From Planctomycetota bacterium (GTDB taxonomy: Bacteria > Planctomycetota > PLA2 > JAEUHO01), in NCBI GenBank assembly GCA_020631815.1, contig JACKGW010000004.1:186001-250000 (forward strand): a stretch of 64,000 nucleotides of DNA, read 5' to 3'. The position numbers were made by a program, and so were the translations under genes. This document shows, piece after piece, positions 6,968 to 15,640 of this stretch (positions are counted from its first letter, which is position 1; each line of letters begins with the position of its first letter). A model generated the notes under the pieces. The model did no database searches. It saw only the letters and a program-made list of their open reading frames with translations, and was not told the DNA's origin.

Positions 6968-8140
6968 ATGTCACACGGGCCCAAGTGGTTGATTTCTGCG
7001 TCTCCTGGCCTGCGGTTCGCGAGTGGGTTGCTGCTGACGGTGGCCATGGCCGCCGTGGTGTTCGGCCCTTCTCATGCGTCAAGCGCGGTGACTGTGGGAA
7101 GTTCGAGCCCGGCACTCGCGGGTTCAGCTTCACAAAGTCAACTGTTCAGAACTTCGCTCTTGCGCGCGCAGGAGCAACTGCGGACCAGCGTGCTCTGGGA
7201 CGACGGCGTAAGGGGCATTGCCGTGGCAAGGCGCCCTTTCCGTGCGCCGCACTCGAGCCTGCCCGCGAGTCGCCTCGGCGGGAACATCGTGATGAGCGAG
7301 ACGATCAATGGGACTCTCACGTGTGGAGTCGGGGAGACTTGCAATGGCGGAAACACGTGCAATCAACTCCAGACCACGTGTGATCCTGGTCCAACCTGCA
7401 GCGGTGGGAATACGTGCGAAGCAACCTGTCTCGAGTGGCTTACGTGCGATGCTACGGAGACGTGTGTTGGAGCGGGTGGCCCTACCTGTGGGGTAGCCTT
7501 CACCTGCGGAGTCAATGGGGCGACTTGCACTGGTGGTGCTACGTGCGATAACACGCCGACCTGCTCCGGCAAGCACACGTGCAATGGAACCGACACCTGC
7601 TACGGCCCCCACACGGAGCCGCCGACCTGTGATGGCAGCATTACGTGCCGTGTGGGAGCGACGTGCGACGGAACAGCTTCCTGCAATGGATCAACCACGT
7701 GCGACGCGGCCGTAACGTGTGCCACTGGCGGTGCGACGTGCCAAGCTGGGTACGGGACATGCACCTCCGAGGAGACCTGTAGGCTGTCGACATGCGAGGC
7801 GTCCTCCACCTGCTCTGGCGGCGGAGAGACGTGCGCGCCGAATGCGACGTGTGAGCCCGGGTGTTATCCAGAGACTTACAGTGGGACACAGACCTGCAAT
7901 GACACGTCGCCGACCTGCGACTACACGTGCGGTGGCTTTGGCACCACCTGTGATGGTGGCTCCACCTGCGCGACGCCAACCTGCTATGGGTCGTCCTGCG
8001 CCGCTTCATTTGGCGGTGGTGGGCAGTGGACCTTTGCCCAGACAATTGGGCCGGTCCTGATGCGTACACCACTTGCGCTGATGGCGGCCATGCTGGGGCT
8101 TGGACTGGTACCGCTGGGGCGTCGTAGGCTGCGGGCATAG
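6968..8140 (+). CDS. Secreted protein with 37-cysteine Thr-Cys repeat domain and C-terminal membrane anchor
   Basis: A 390-residue protein; ATG 6968 follows GGAGGT four bases upstream. Residues about 17-40 form a hydrophobic signal segment. Residues about 119-344 hold 37 cysteines, 34 of them directly after threonine, mostly 5-7 residues apart, in units such as TCNGGNTC, TCDGSITC and TCSGKHTC rich in Gly, Asn, Thr and Asp. No cysteine lies outside this zone. The tail has a hydrophobic stretch (LALMAAMLGLGLVPLG) followed by RRRLRA, the layout of a PEP-CTERM-like sorting signal or plain C-terminal anchor, though no PEP or VPEP motif is seen. The regular Thr-Cys rungs suggest a disulfide-braced beta-solenoid, as in beetle antifreeze proteins; that is analogy, not homology. 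It heads a same-strand island with three further genes. Function unknown. Confidence 0.8.
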   Translation: MSHGPKWLISASPGLRFASGLLLTVAMAAVVFGPSHASSAVTVGSSSPALAGSASQSQLFRTSLLRAQEQLRTSVLWDDGVRGIAVARRPFRAPHSSLPASRLGGNIVMSETINGTLTCGVGETCNGGNTCNQLQTTCDPGPTCSGGNTCEATCLEWLTCDATETCVGAGGPTCGVAFTCGVNGATCTGGATCDNTPTCSGKHTCNGTDTCYGPHTEPPTCDGSITCRVGATCDGTASCNGSTTCDAAVTCATGGATCQAGYGTCTSEETCRLSTCEASSTCSGGGETCAPNATCEPGCYPETYSGTQTCNDTSPTCDYTCGGFGTTCDGGSTCATPTCYGSSCAASFGGGGQWTFAQTIGPVLMRTPLALMAAMLGLGLVPLGRRRLRA

Positions 8141-8174
8141 CGCGGCCTGGGGCCTTGAGTTTGTGGTTGATGAG

Positions 8175-8200
8175 TGCGCGCCGCACAAGTGTGCGGCGCG
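8175..8200 (+). terminator. Strong GC hairpin between the repeat gene and the next gene
   Basis: GCGCGCCGCAC, loop AAGT, GTGCGGCGCGC: an 11-bp perfect stem with a 4-base loop. It starts 34 bp after the stop of the Thr-Cys gene and ends 23 bp before the next ATG. There is no U-run, so it may be a partial terminator, an attenuator or a 3' stabiliser giving more transcript of the first gene than of the rest. Confidence 0.5.
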
Positions 8201-8223
8201 CCTCCAATTGAATTGGGGAAGTG

Positions 8224-9747
8224 ATGACGGCTCGACAAGCCTTGGTTCTCGGCGTCGCGCTCCTGATCGGCATTGTTGTGTTTCTGCTGACTGCAGATGT
8301 CACTCCACATGTCCCGTCCGTGGGTGATCTGCCTCCGCCTCAGAGTGATCCCTCGGAGGGTGGTAGCACGCTTACGGGTCTCACGGGAAGCGGGGTGGCG
8401 GTTGTCCTACATGTGAGGGACGCAACGACGCACGATGCAGTCGCGGCACATTGGAAGATCACGCGCGCCGATCTCGTTGACGACTCGATTGGGAGTACGC
8501 AGGGAACTACGGGAGTCGACGGTCAGTCCACGCTTCGCCTGCCCGCCGGCTTCGAAGGGAAGATTCACATCCTCGCCGCGGGTCACACGCCAAGCACCTT
8601 CGGCCTGAGTGTCCCGCCCGTAGCCCCAGGCGTCCCCGTCGATGTGACGTTTCTCCTCGGGGGGACTGCCCGGCTGATCGGCCAAGTGGGCGCTCCCGAA
8701 GGCATGGACATCGGTGCCGGTTGGGTCGACATTGTCGCCGCTACTGGCGAGTTAGGTGAGGTCGAAGTCAGTGTACCGCTCGGCGGCACGGGGTCGTTCG
8801 TGGTTGACCACCTTCCCCCTGGCAACTGTTCTGCTTCAACGCGCGGCCCTTGGGCACAGGAGCAGAATGTCGTTGCAGAGCTCGAGCTTCAGCCAGGTGA
8901 CAATCATGTCAGCATGAGACTGCGGCGGAGAGGACCCAAGCCTGGTGTCATCGAGGGTTCGATTGACCTCAATTCGGCAAGCTCAGAGGAGTGGGTTGTC
9001 TACTGGCGACGGGCCATGCCGCCTCTCCTCGGCCGTAGCCTCGTCCAGCCTGATGGTCGCTTCGTCCTGCGGGTTCCAGTAGCGTCCGAAACATACGAGT
9101 TGTTCCTGCGACCACTGGATGCGCTAGGGCCACTCAGCAGTGAGAGTGGGACGCGAGCATCTGGCGGGAACTCTGGACTCAACCTGGAACCAGATGAGCT
9201 TGACACGCTCAAACTAAAGATAGTCGGAGATGGCCTCCCGTCCGACGACATCCCCCTGCAGATTGTCGGCCCAGAGTTGGAGGGGGGAGGGCCTGCGCGC
9301 GCTGTTGGCCACCGTGTGAACTTGGTGTCACGATCATCTGTCCAGCACTTGACGACAGTTCGCGGCGCCAAGCAGGGGGCCACCTACCACGTCTACGTTG
9401 GTCCCCTGCCGGACGGGCGGTTCGGGACTTGGAACGGGCGCGCCAGCAACGGCATGACCGCTGAGGTTGCCTTGAGACCTGGCAGTACGGCCGTGGCAGA
9501 CTGGCGAATGCCGAAGGGGGTGAGTGTTGCGAGTGGGTTTGCTGTGATTCGAAACCCCTTCATTGAGTTCAAGTTCGACCTCGCTCCTGAAGCCGAGGAC
9601 ATTGAGTTGCCAGGTCTGGCTGACGGACTCTATTGGTCCATCGAACTCTCGATTCAGGGTACCGATGGGATTGCCTACTCCGCCCGTCGGACTCAACTTA
9701 GGCTTCCGGGACGAACGAGTGTGCCTCTATTGGCGAGCGGCCGCTAA
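8224..9747 (+). CDS. Membrane-anchored extracytoplasmic protein with carboxypeptidase-regulatory-like domains
   Basis: A 507-residue protein. ATG 8224 follows GGGGAAG; an in-frame GTG directly upstream (8221) is an alternative start. Residues about 5-23 (ALVLGVALLIGIVVFLLTAD) form one membrane segment, leaving the rest outside the cytoplasm. The sequence then shows repeated beta-sandwich signatures: VVLHVRDATTHDAVAAHWKI with GTTGVDGQSTLRLPAGFEG, then LIGQVGAPEGMDIGAGWVDI with GSFVVDHLPPGNCSA. These match carboxypeptidase-regulatory-like folds used as structural modules. No enzymatic motif is visible. It is the second gene of the island and is separated from the first by a hairpin. Codon use is more A/T-rich than in genes after 15 kb. 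The resemblance to 42981-44750 is in architecture only. Confidence 0.7.
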   Translation: MTARQALVLGVALLIGIVVFLLTADVTPHVPSVGDLPPPQSDPSEGGSTLTGLTGSGVAVVLHVRDATTHDAVAAHWKITRADLVDDSIGSTQGTTGVDGQSTLRLPAGFEGKIHILAAGHTPSTFGLSVPPVAPGVPVDVTFLLGGTARLIGQVGAPEGMDIGAGWVDIVAATGELGEVEVSVPLGGTGSFVVDHLPPGNCSASTRGPWAQEQNVVAELELQPGDNHVSMRLRRRGPKPGVIEGSIDLNSASSEEWVVYWRRAMPPLLGRSLVQPDGRFVLRVPVASETYELFLRPLDALGPLSSESGTRASGGNSGLNLEPDELDTLKLKIVGDGLPSDDIPLQIVGPELEGGGPARAVGHRVNLVSRSSVQHLTTVRGAKQGATYHVYVGPLPDGRFGTWNGRASNGMTAEVALRPGSTAVADWRMPKGVSVASGFAVIRNPFIEFKFDLAPEAEDIELPGLADGLYWSIELSIQGTDGIAYSARRTQLRLPGRTSVPLLASGR

Positions 9748-9778
9748 ACAGCTCCGTTGCTAGAGGAGGTTCGCCGCC

Positions 9779-12187
9779 ATGCCGGAACCCATCGTGGCCT
9801 CTCGGGAGCGACTACTTCGCTTCACTGCTGTCGGGGGCTATCTACTCGCCGTCTGTGCGTTCCCGGCTTTTGGTGCAATCTGGTCCGAGCCGCTGGCCAA
9901 TCTGCTGGCGGCTTCCGGTCTGGTTGGTGGCCTGCTCGCTCACGCTGGCGCTTGGCGACGCGACCGGCCTAACGGGGTCCTCGCGGTCCTACTGCTGCTC
10001 GGTCTGGCACTCCTGCTGCCGTGCATTCCCACTAGGTTGAGGTCACTCTACGTCCTTTTGCACTTCATCGCGCAGGGGACCACATTCAGTTCAAGTCTCG
10101 CAAGGCACTTCGCGCGAGCAGCATCACTGAACTTCGCTGTTTGCATGCTCTTGGATAGCAATGACACGGGCAGAAGAGTCCGGGAGTCATGCGCGAATCT
10201 GTTGCAGGATCTGCTGCGAGTGACCGGCGGATGGGACCTGAACTGGGGCCCTACGGCGTCTGGAATCGACATTCTCGTGGCCGTGTTGGCGCTATCAGCT
10301 ACTGCACCTGGTGCCAACGTGCTCCGGCACCTTGCTGGTGCCCTTCTGACGCATGTCTTGGGGGTTGCCGTCGCGTCGCTCTCGTTCAGCCTGGGGCTGC
10401 CTCCCTTCGCACACCTGCTCTCACTGGTTCTCACGCATGCCCTGTATTGGTCCCTGACAGCAGGCCAACGCCTGCGTCCCGAGGCTACTGAGGTGCCCTC
10501 GCGACACCCCCGGTGGATTCCTGCGGCATCGAGCTTGTCCGCAGTGACGGCTGGTCTCTTGATAGGCGCCTGTGACTTTGCCCAAGGAAATGCCGCATCT
10601 GTGTCGGTTCCCCCGGTGCGGGTGCTTGTGCACGCCGTCGGGATCGACATGAGAGTCCCGACGCGCGAAACACTCGGACCCAAGAGTGCAGGGATGTTTG
10701 GACTGCTACCGAGTTTCTTTGCGTCAAGTGGTGCGCACGTAGACGTCGGGGATGTCTCTAGCAAGCAACTGAGCAACTACGACCTAGTCGTCATCGCGAA
10801 TCCTAGGGAGTCGTTCGATCCGGGCGTTGTCGTGGGGATTCAGGCCTTCGTGCACCAGGGCGGTGGACTGCTGCTCATGGGTGACCACACAGGCATGGAG
10901 TCGATCCGGCAGCCTCTCAATGAGATATGCTCTGCCTGGGGGATCGAACTGAACTTTGATTCCGCACGCCAACTACCTGGTGGGTGGGGCTCAAGCCTGA
11001 GCACTTCTCGGCATCCCGTCATAGGCAGTGGACTTCGCTCCCTCGAGCTGCAGATCTGGACCGGAGCCAGCCTTGATCTTGGTTGCGACGCGACCGCCAT
11101 AGTGTGTGGGATGCTCGGCTTCTCCGACCCGGGCGACCTCCGGAGCGCGGAGCGAGGGTATCTGGGTGATTTGAAGTATCAGCGCAACGAGCGCCTAGGT
11201 GATCTCGTGCTCGTTGCCGCCGCTGAGCCGGGCCTAGGTCGAGTGCTTGTGTTCGGCGACACTTCGACCTGGCAGAATACGGCGCTGACGTACTCGTCTC
11301 GGTTCGCAGCGCGCTGCATCGCGTGGCTGGGTGGAGGTGCGTGCGATCGCGCAAGTCCTGCTGCCCTGGATTGGCTGTGGTCCGCTTCGATCGTGTTGTT
11401 GCTGGCGGCAGTACTTCTAGCTCTGAGGTGGCCTCGCTCTTTCCTGCTGCTAGGTCTATCCGCGGGCTTCTTGAGTGTTGTCGGCTACATGGCGGCGAGC
11501 AACAGTGTCGAAGCTCTGGGATCTCACATTCAGCAAGGTGCTGTAGCGGGTGTGCCACTTGAGGGTCGGCACGCCCTAGTCGACCTTTCCTGTTCGACGA
11601 CGGTTGACCTCGCTGACGCGTGGTCTGATCGCGGAATCGGGGCGCTGCTCTTGGCTCTCATGCGGGAGGGCTTGATGCCAGCTGTCCGACTTCCGGGAGT
11701 TCCTGTTGATCTTTCTCAGTTCGAGCTTGTCGTGATCGTCAACCCAACCGTGGACCCTGACGAGACGGATCTAGGTCACTTGAAGGCCTGGCTCAGAGCT
11801 GGACAGGGGTCACTGCTCGTCTCCAGTACGCAAGCCCAGGAGGCCCTTCCGAGGCTGTCGCAGTTGCATCCAAGTTGGTCGACGGACCAGATTCTGGGCC
11901 CTTCACGGGCCGAATCAGACTTCGGTCCGATTCGCCTCTTTGGGGCCCACGCTCAGTCTGAAGATCCTAGCGCGTCCGTCATCGCGCGATCTGTTGGCGG
12001 AGGCGGAGTCGTTACGAGAGCGCGGCACGCTGATGGCTGGACCAGCGTGCTCATTTCTGACGAGCGCCTGCTCCTCTCTGGAACCCTGGAGAATCAGAAG
12101 TCGGCAGTTGAGGACAACATTGAGTTCCTGGGCCATCTGATACGGAGCATGTTGCAGGATGTGGATGGAGTGGAGGCCAAACGATGA
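9779..12187 (+). CDS. Multi-pass membrane protein with two GATase-like (DUF4350-like) domains, paralogue 1
   Basis: An 802-residue protein; the ATG at 9779 follows GAGGAGG nine bases upstream. Residues about 10-275 hold several hydrophobic segments. One block, with LNWGPTASGIDILVAVLALS, resembles the exosortase region around the CSG motif but has Ala in place of the catalytic Cys. A soluble domain follows (about 280-525) with a GATase1/DUF4350-like layout: VRVLVHAVGIDM, LVVIANPRE, FVHQGGGLLLMGDHTGMESI and GRVLVFGDTSTWQN. Two to three membrane segments come next (about 535-590), then a second, weaker domain of the same kind (FELVVIVNPT, LRAGQGSLLVSSTQ). The next gene has the same architecture and overlaps it by 4 bases, so they are likely partners. 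GATase-like domains in such proteins usually lack the catalytic Cys and may bind ligands or partners. Function unknown. Confidence 0.65.
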   Translation: MPEPIVASRERLLRFTAVGGYLLAVCAFPAFGAIWSEPLANLLAASGLVGGLLAHAGAWRRDRPNGVLAVLLLLGLALLLPCIPTRLRSLYVLLHFIAQGTTFSSSLARHFARAASLNFAVCMLLDSNDTGRRVRESCANLLQDLLRVTGGWDLNWGPTASGIDILVAVLALSATAPGANVLRHLAGALLTHVLGVAVASLSFSLGLPPFAHLLSLVLTHALYWSLTAGQRLRPEATEVPSRHPRWIPAASSLSAVTAGLLIGACDFAQGNAASVSVPPVRVLVHAVGIDMRVPTRETLGPKSAGMFGLLPSFFASSGAHVDVGDVSSKQLSNYDLVVIANPRESFDPGVVVGIQAFVHQGGGLLLMGDHTGMESIRQPLNEICSAWGIELNFDSARQLPGGWGSSLSTSRHPVIGSGLRSLELQIWTGASLDLGCDATAIVCGMLGFSDPGDLRSAERGYLGDLKYQRNERLGDLVLVAAAEPGLGRVLVFGDTSTWQNTALTYSSRFAARCIAWLGGGACDRASPAALDWLWSASIVLLLAAVLLALRWPRSFLLLGLSAGFLSVVGYMAASNSVEALGSHIQQGAVAGVPLEGRHALVDLSCSTTVDLADAWSDRGIGALLLALMREGLMPAVRLPGVPVDLSQFELVVIVNPTVDPDETDLGHLKAWLRAGQGSLLVSSTQAQEALPRLSQLHPSWSTDQILGPSRAESDFGPIRLFGAHAQSEDPSASVIARSVGGGGVVTRARHADGWTSVLISDERLLLSGTLENQKSAVEDNIEFLGHLIRSMLQDVDGVEAKR

Positions 12188-14670
12188 TCTGGCTTTCGGC
12201 GTGGTGCATCGTTTCATTCTGGATTCTCACGTACTCGCCGGTGCTCGTGGCGCAGATTTCCTTGGTGGCTACGATCCCGCTTCTGCTTCTTGCATTTGTA
12301 AGCCTCGCGTTCGCGGGGCGTTGTGTGGACTGCAATCCCGACGAAGGACGCTGGTGGCCTCGAGCCTTGATTGGATTCGCGGCCTTCGGCGCGGCGTGGA
12401 TCATCACTTGGCCATTCTCGGCAACACCACTCGTGCTCGGAGTGGCCCTGATGCTCCCTTCGAGATGCGCGCGCTGCAGATCAAGTCTCGACCTGCTCGC
12501 ATGGCTAATGGCGGCGACCGGGTGTGCGGCTCTGGTTGTGCGTCGTCTCATGGTTGTGGTCCACGAAGTGCCCGCGCTCGCAGGTGTTTGGGCTTCAGTG
12601 CTACGCAGCCTGGGGTGCCAGGCCTCGGCGTCGGGAGCAGTAACGACAGTAGCTACCCCGAATGGTTCCTACATGGTGACGCCGACCCTGGGTGGACTAG
12701 GTGCATACGGCCTGTGTCTCTTCGTTGCGACAGTGCTCGTGCTCGCGGGGCGACGACTTATCTCGGTCAGGGCAGCCTCACTGGCAGTGCTGACCATTGT
12801 TGGCTTTGCCTTTGTTCGCGGCCTGCTCCTCGACCTGATGGCGATGATGGCGGAGAGTCAGGCCATTCGATGGAATCCGTGGCTCGCCACCGCGTCTTGG
12901 CTCCCACTTCCTGTTCTGCTGGCCGTCCTATGTGTCGCCGAGCGGACTCGATCTTCTTCCGCCGCGCCCGCAACTGGTGCCCTGCTGGCATCCTTTGTCG
13001 GGGTCGCTGGCTTGGTCGCCTTGGCGACCTTTGCGCTGGTTCATCCTAATCCGGGAGAAGACAAGTCTGGCCGGATTGTGTTTCACGAGGCGCACAGTGA
13101 GTGGGAGATGGTCGGCGTGCCACTCGACTGGCGGACGTACGGGCGGGACACGAGCTACAACTACTCTGCTCTGCGCCGGTACTTGGCCCACTTCTATGAC
13201 GTGCTGACGCTCGGCGAGCCGCTCGAGTCAGGATCGCTCCGTCCAAGTGACATACTCGTCGTCAAGACGCCGACCGAGGCATACGCCTCCGCAGAGATCG
13301 ACGAGATAGAACGCTTCGTACATGCGGGTGGCAGCGTCTTCCTCATCGGAGATCACACGAACGTCTTTGGTACGTCGACGTATCTGAACCCTATCGCTCG
13401 GCGGTTCAACATTGAGTTCGTGCACGACTCCACCCACGATGCTCTGAACGGTGGTCTCACGTACTGGCGAGCCCCGGCAAGCCGACCTCATCCGATCGCC
13501 GAGCATGTCCCGGAGTTCTTGTTTGCCACTTCGTGCAGTCTGACAGGGAGCCCGCTGCTTGAGTATGTCCAGGTCGGTCGCGCGATGAAGGTGCTGCCCG
13601 CTGACTATGCTCGCCGGTCGTTCTTCTCTGAGCACGACGACTATCCGCTGTTTACGCACGGCGACTTCCTTCAGACGGCAGCTACGAGCCACGGCCGAGG
13701 CCGTGTGCTTGCGTTCTCCGACAGCACCGTATGGTCGAATTTCTTTATGCACGTTCCAGGGAAGCCCGAGCTAATGCTGGCTTCAATGGCCTGGCTGAAT
13801 CGTCGCCAGAGTTCAGGGTGGACCACGATCTTCGCACTGCTCGTGGCCTGCTCGCTCATGGTGCTGCTTCTTGGTCGAGGGGCGTGGCGCAGGGCCGCCG
13901 GGGTCGTCCTGCTAACGGCGGGGCACTGCGGGGTGGCGGCAGGGCTTGTGGCCACGAGTTGCATCGCGCCTGGGCACGTATCCCTACCTTCGCCCACTCG
14001 CGACCTGCACGAAGTGTCCTTTGCCGAGAGGGGATGTGACTACTTCTTGCCTACGCGCCGCCTCATCGGGCCACGCACGACGCCGCACTACCTTACGTTC
14101 TACAACAACCTGTTGCGTGTCGGTCTGACTCCCCGCGTCCATCAGGCACCGTTGGCGAATGGGGCGCTGCCCCGCCGTCTAGTCTTGGTTCGTCCGACCG
14201 CGGCGATCGGGACCGACAACCTGAGAAGAATCGCGCGTCACGTCCGAGAGGGCGGACGCGTCTTGGCGCTCTTTGACGATCCGGATCCACTTGGTGAGCT
14301 CCTGAGTGAGTTTGGGATCCACACTACTCCTGTCACGGAGCCGCTCGGACACGTTCTCCTGTCGGACGGGCCAGCGTTGGAGCACGTGGGCGGCGGAGTT
14401 CCTGACTTCGTCACCCTGGTCGGGGGGGAGGCCCTAGCATTAGACTCAGCCGGCGGAGTTGTGGCCTGCCGTGTGGACTCAAGTTCGGACGGAGTGCTTG
14501 TGGCGTGCTCGCTTGCCAGGTTGTTCTCCAGTGAGAGGCTCGGCCATGATTCCGGTCAATTGTCGGTTGCGCAGGCTGAGTTGCACGCCCTTGAGTACCT
14601 GCTCCTCCATGCTCTTGATCCAACTGTCACGGAGAAGGTCGACTACGCCGAGTTGCTGGGTGATGAGTAG
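12184..14670 (+). CDS. Multi-pass membrane protein with two GATase-like (DUF4350-like) domains, paralogue 2
   Basis: An 828-residue protein with its ATG in a 4-base overlap (ATGA) with the previous gene. The first ~290 residues are largely membrane segments. One stretch (PNGSYMVTPTLGGLGAYGL, then an arginine in FAFVRGLLLDL) follows the spacing of exosortase motifs, but the Cys of the CSG motif is missing. The first soluble domain (about 300-540) includes DILVVKTPTEAY, FVHAGGSVFLIGDHTNVFG and GRGRVLAFSDSTVWSN, closely parallel to the upstream paralogue. Two membrane segments follow, then a degenerate second domain (RRLVLVRPTAAIG, HVREGGRVLALFDDPDP). It ends the island. The GDHT motif shared by both paralogues may mark a conserved site. 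Possible roles are processing, anchoring or export of the Thr-Cys protein; this is inferred from neighbourhood only. Confidence 0.65.
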   Translation: MIWLSAWCIVSFWILTYSPVLVAQISLVATIPLLLLAFVSLAFAGRCVDCNPDEGRWWPRALIGFAAFGAAWIITWPFSATPLVLGVALMLPSRCARCRSSLDLLAWLMAATGCAALVVRRLMVVVHEVPALAGVWASVLRSLGCQASASGAVTTVATPNGSYMVTPTLGGLGAYGLCLFVATVLVLAGRRLISVRAASLAVLTIVGFAFVRGLLLDLMAMMAESQAIRWNPWLATASWLPLPVLLAVLCVAERTRSSSAAPATGALLASFVGVAGLVALATFALVHPNPGEDKSGRIVFHEAHSEWEMVGVPLDWRTYGRDTSYNYSALRRYLAHFYDVLTLGEPLESGSLRPSDILVVKTPTEAYASAEIDEIERFVHAGGSVFLIGDHTNVFGTSTYLNPIARRFNIEFVHDSTHDALNGGLTYWRAPASRPHPIAEHVPEFLFATSCSLTGSPLLEYVQVGRAMKVLPADYARRSFFSEHDDYPLFTHGDFLQTAATSHGRGRVLAFSDSTVWSNFFMHVPGKPELMLASMAWLNRRQSSGWTTIFALLVACSLMVLLLGRGAWRRAAGVVLLTAGHCGVAAGLVATSCIAPGHVSLPSPTRDLHEVSFAERGCDYFLPTRRLIGPRTTPHYLTFYNNLLRVGLTPRVHQAPLANGALPRRLVLVRPTAAIGTDNLRRIARHVREGGRVLALFDDPDPLGELLSEFGIHTTPVTEPLGHVLLSDGPALEHVGGGVPDFVTLVGGEALALDSAGGVVACRVDSSSDGVLVACSLARLFSSERLGHDSGQLSVAQAELHALEYLLLHALDPTVTEKVDYAELLGDE

Positions 14671-15181
14671 GGCACTAGCATCTTTGCCCGGGCCGAACGG
14701 CTCGAGGCTCTCAAGGTCCGCCACGAGCGAGGGCTCCTGCTCAGCATCGACTATCTCAAGGCCCCGCTCAACCTCGCCAAGTGACCTGCCCCCGATGAGT
14801 GTGCCACCTGGCAACTCACACCGCGCCTCCCTGAGCCTGCCCCCAAAGTCGGTCCAGCCATTCATGTCTTCGCGGCCACGGTTCGCAGCCCGAATGGCTT
14901 GCCCTGGCGCCGTCAGGCAGGCCGTTGTCCGAGTATCTTCAAGAGTCGCCAGCGCGCGCTTCGGCCGGGCCTGCCGGCGGCGGTGCTCTCCCACGCCCTC
15001 CAAGTGGACGTTGCGACACGGACCCCACGTGCCGCGCAGCGCGGGCTCCATCCCCGCGCCATTCGTCGCACGCGTATCCAAGTCGCCACCTCAGCTCGTG
15101 ACATCATCGCCCCGCACGGAAGCTGTATCGGGATCGATACACTCCAACAAGGCGCCATACCCTTCACGGTGCAGCGCAGGA
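14671..15181. other. Non-coding boundary between the accessory island and the nuo operon
   Basis: About 510 bp without a convincing gene. The frames present have no recognisable domains. It contains a solo IS-end-like sequence at 14782-14811 and marks the change back to high G+C. It probably includes the downstream border of the acquired island. Confidence 0.5.
14782..14811 (+). repeat. Solo IS-end-like sequence
   Basis: It begins TGACCTGCCCCC, with GAGTGTGCCACCTGG at about base 16 and, further on, TGAGCCTG at base 51. The layout matches the minus-strand copies at 3853-3914 and 4092-4155. It lies 111 bp after the last island gene and is oriented opposite to the two left copies. No transposase is attached. 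Confidence 0.45.
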
Positions 15182-15640
15182 TCAGGCACCCATGGAGGGG
15201 TGCGAGCCGAGGAGGAAGGAGCGGCCGGCGTCGACCAGGCAGCGGCCAGCGAGGGCCTGACGGCCGACGAGCATGCGGTAGCCCATGCCGTGGCGGCTGG
15301 TGAGGTTGACCTCGATCGGGGCCACGCGGCCGCCCCAGGCGAGCAGCGTGCGGATCACGTAGCGCTCTTCCTCGTGGCCGGTCGAGGAACGCACGATGCG
15401 GCGGTCCTGGAGGTCGGCCACGCAGGAGACGGCAATGCGGGTGGTGCGGCGGCGTGGATGCACGACGAAGCGCACGCGCTCACGGCCGTCCTGCCTGAAG
15501 ACGTGAACGTCCTCGGCGTGCAGCGACGACGTTCGCGCCCCCGTGTCGACCTTCGCCTGTAGACGTGCGATGCCGAGCGCCGGCAGGCCGATCCACTCGC
15601 GCCAGCCGACGACGAGCAGCGGCTGGTCGGACCCGCTCAC
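15182..15640 (-). CDS. RimK-associated retropepsin-like protein (putative ATP-dependent zinc protease family)
   Basis: A 152-residue protein of the PF05618 type. The aspartic-protease-like core is visible: VGWREWIGLPALGIARLQAK, then VDTGARTSSLHA with the DTGA motif, and later MGYRMLVGRQAL. Family members are often encoded with RimK or gamma-glutamyl-ligase-type genes and are thought to process glutamylated or peptide-tagged targets; the zinc protease label is historical. The start is a GTG at 15640 in a 4-base overlap (GTGA) with the ferritin-like gene, so it is the last gene of the nuo transcript. Its link to complex I is not known. Confidence 0.8.
   Translation of the reverse strand: MSGSDQPLLVVGWREWIGLPALGIARLQAKVDTGARTSSLHAEDVHVFRQDGRERVRFVVHPRRRTTRIAVSCVADLQDRRIVRSSTGHEEERYVIRTLLAWGGRVAPIEVNLTSRHGMGYRMLVGRQALAGRCLVDAGRSFLLGSHPSMGA

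Noticed and set aside
7301..8000. CRISPR-like short repeats
   Set aside because: The regularity is in Thr-Cys codons within one open frame; there are no identical repeats with unique spacers.
14479..15081. 200-residue minus-strand frame at the island border
   Set aside because: It overlaps the end of the last island gene antisense, and no domain is recognisable; only the IS-end-like motif in it recurs.
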